Source: Candidatus Woesearchaeota archaeon (GTDB lineage: Archaea; Nanobdellota; Nanobdellia; SCGC-AAA011-G17; UBA489). Taken from it: DNA of 6,470 bases. The translations under genes and the position numbers were made by a program. The stretch is from the NCBI GenBank assembly GCA_030679025.1, contig JAUXTV010000005.1:1-6470 (forward strand), given 5' to 3'. This document shows, piece after piece, positions 5,926 through 6,470 of the stretch (within the stretch, counting starts at the first letter, position 1; each line of letters starts with the position of its first letter). The notes below the pieces were generated by a model. That model was not told the origin of the DNA and did no database searches. It saw nothing but the letters and a program-made list of their open reading frames with translations.

Positions 5926-6179
5926 CACTCATTATCTGGGACCCGTTGGCTCAGGATTTTCTCGACAAATTGGAAGCGTCGACTCGAGCACGCTTACTCA
6001 AGAAGTTTGACAAAGACGTGCGGCAGAATGTGCGTCGCTATATAAAACATCTCGAGCACAGGGATGTCGGCAAGATTCGCATCGGAGACTATCGACTCTT
6101 CGTTGACTACGACACCGCTCATGATGAGCTGACCATTCGTTCGATGCGCCACCGTCACAATGCCTACAAACAAACATGA
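5922..6179 (+). CDS. RelE/ParE-superfamily toxin, probable mRNA interferase
   Basis: This 85-residue protein has the layout of RelE-family toxins, which cleave mRNA in the ribosomal A site; ParE relatives instead target gyrase, and sequence alone does not fully separate them. Two N-terminal helices (about 8-46, with LDKLEASTRARLLKKF) are followed by a beta-sheet core, KIRIGDYRLFVDYD (51-64) and ELTIRSMRHRHNAYK (69-83). The signature IGDYR and the ending H-R-x-x-x-Y (His77, Arg78, Tyr82) match the family. Lys51, Arg53, Arg58, Arg78 and Tyr82 are candidate active-site residues by analogy with RelE, which favours an active RNase. Translation is coupled to the antitoxin by a 4-base ATGA overlap, and no ribosome binding site of its own is seen. 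The stop again overlaps the ATG of a third gene, so the operon continues. Composition is GC-richer than the pilus region. Confidence 0.9.
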   Translation: MTLIIWDPLAQDFLDKLEASTRARLLKKFDKDVRQNVRRYIKHLEHRDVGKIRIGDYRLFVDYDTAHDELTIRSMRHRHNAYKQT

Positions 6180-6470
6180 TTGCAACAACAGGTATCCGCA
6201 AGACGAAGACCAAGTTAGTGGTCCATTTTGTCAAGACAGTACTGGTGCTTGATCAACTGGTGAGCTTTCTGCGGCAGCTTGGCTTTGCAACTTGGGATAG
6301 CAATCGAGTGCGTTCCAAACTCGGAGACTCAGATGATAACTACACAGCACGCTCGTATAGTAGCGAGCTATATCAAGATCTTTGGCTCGACTGGAAATCG
6401 AAAGAGTACGAGGTTGAGATCTTCTTTGGAGCCCGCAGAGTCATACTTGTCGTAAGAGGTAAGACCTCTG
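6176..6470 (+). CDS. Unrecognised third protein of the toxin-antitoxin operon (3' partial)
   Basis: An ATG at 6176 overlaps the toxin stop (ATGA, 6176-6179) and the frame stays open for 98 codons to the end of the window, so the gene continues beyond it. I do not recognise the family. The N-terminus is basic (IRKTKTK, 7-13) and followed by a probable amphipathic helix (VHFVKTVLVLDQLVSFLRQLGF, about 16-37) and a polar, aromatic-rich section (about 40-76, with SYSSELYQDLWLDWK near 60-74). A likely beta hairpin follows (YEVEIFFG, then RRVILVVRG, about 78-95). No signal peptide, clear membrane segment or catalytic motif is visible. Codon use and GC content match the antitoxin and toxin, which supports a real gene belonging to the same cassette. 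Gene order suggests co-expression with the toxin pair; whether it modulates toxicity, repairs damage or is a separate passenger cannot be told from the visible part. Confidence 0.65.
   Translation, partial: MIATTGIRKTKTKLVVHFVKTVLVLDQLVSFLRQLGFATWDSNRVRSKLGDSDDNYTARSYSSELYQDLWLDWKSKEYEVEIFFGARRVILVVRGKTS

Noticed and set aside
5998..6234. Minus-strand frames opposite the toxin (5994-6188 and 5998-6234)
   Set aside because: Both are antisense to the RelE-like coding sequence and the third gene, with no recognisable features.

Overview
The window looks archaeal, probably from an uncultivated lineage of the DPANN kind (the lineage is inference). The supporting signs are a FlaI/TadA-like secretion ATPase of the archaeal type, two proteins with class III (prepilin-like) signal sequences, an archaeal Trm4-like RNA methyltransferase, and three TATA-like boxes each centred about 25-27 bases upstream of a start codon, which is the spacing expected for leaderless archaeal transcripts. 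No rRNA, tRNA, CRISPR array or insertion sequence was recognised.

Layout. (1) Bases 1-3891, plus strand: a tightly packed operon for a type IV filament or secretion apparatus. It holds the 3' part of a motor ATPase, two separate platform (type II secretion F domain) membrane proteins, a 241-residue pilin-like protein and a 137-residue Cys-rich pilin-like protein. Gaps are 1-2 bases or 4-base ATGA overlaps, so the genes are very probably co-transcribed and translationally coupled. The ATPase would power assembly, the two platform proteins would form the membrane base, and the last two proteins would be filament subunits or tip/minor subunits. No prepilin peptidase is in the window. (2) Bases 3892-5442, minus strand: an RNA cytosine-C5 methyltransferase whose stop codon abuts that of the pilin operon tail to tail, and upstream of it an unrecognised 203-residue protein. 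Each has its own candidate TATA box. (3) Bases 5443-5700: an intergenic stretch with divergent candidate promoters and a doubtful 55-codon ORF. (4) Bases 5701-6470, plus strand: a three-gene cassette with ATGA overlaps. It encodes a small coiled-coil antitoxin, a RelE/ParE-fold toxin, and a third unrecognised protein that runs off the window end.

Base composition changes near position 5500. Sampled 60-base rows in the pilus and methyltransferase region are near 30% GC, while rows in the toxin-antitoxin region are about 45-57% GC with many CGC arginine codons. This suggests the cassette arrived by horizontal transfer. The least explained items are the third gene of the toxin-antitoxin operon and the identity of the filament built by the first operon.
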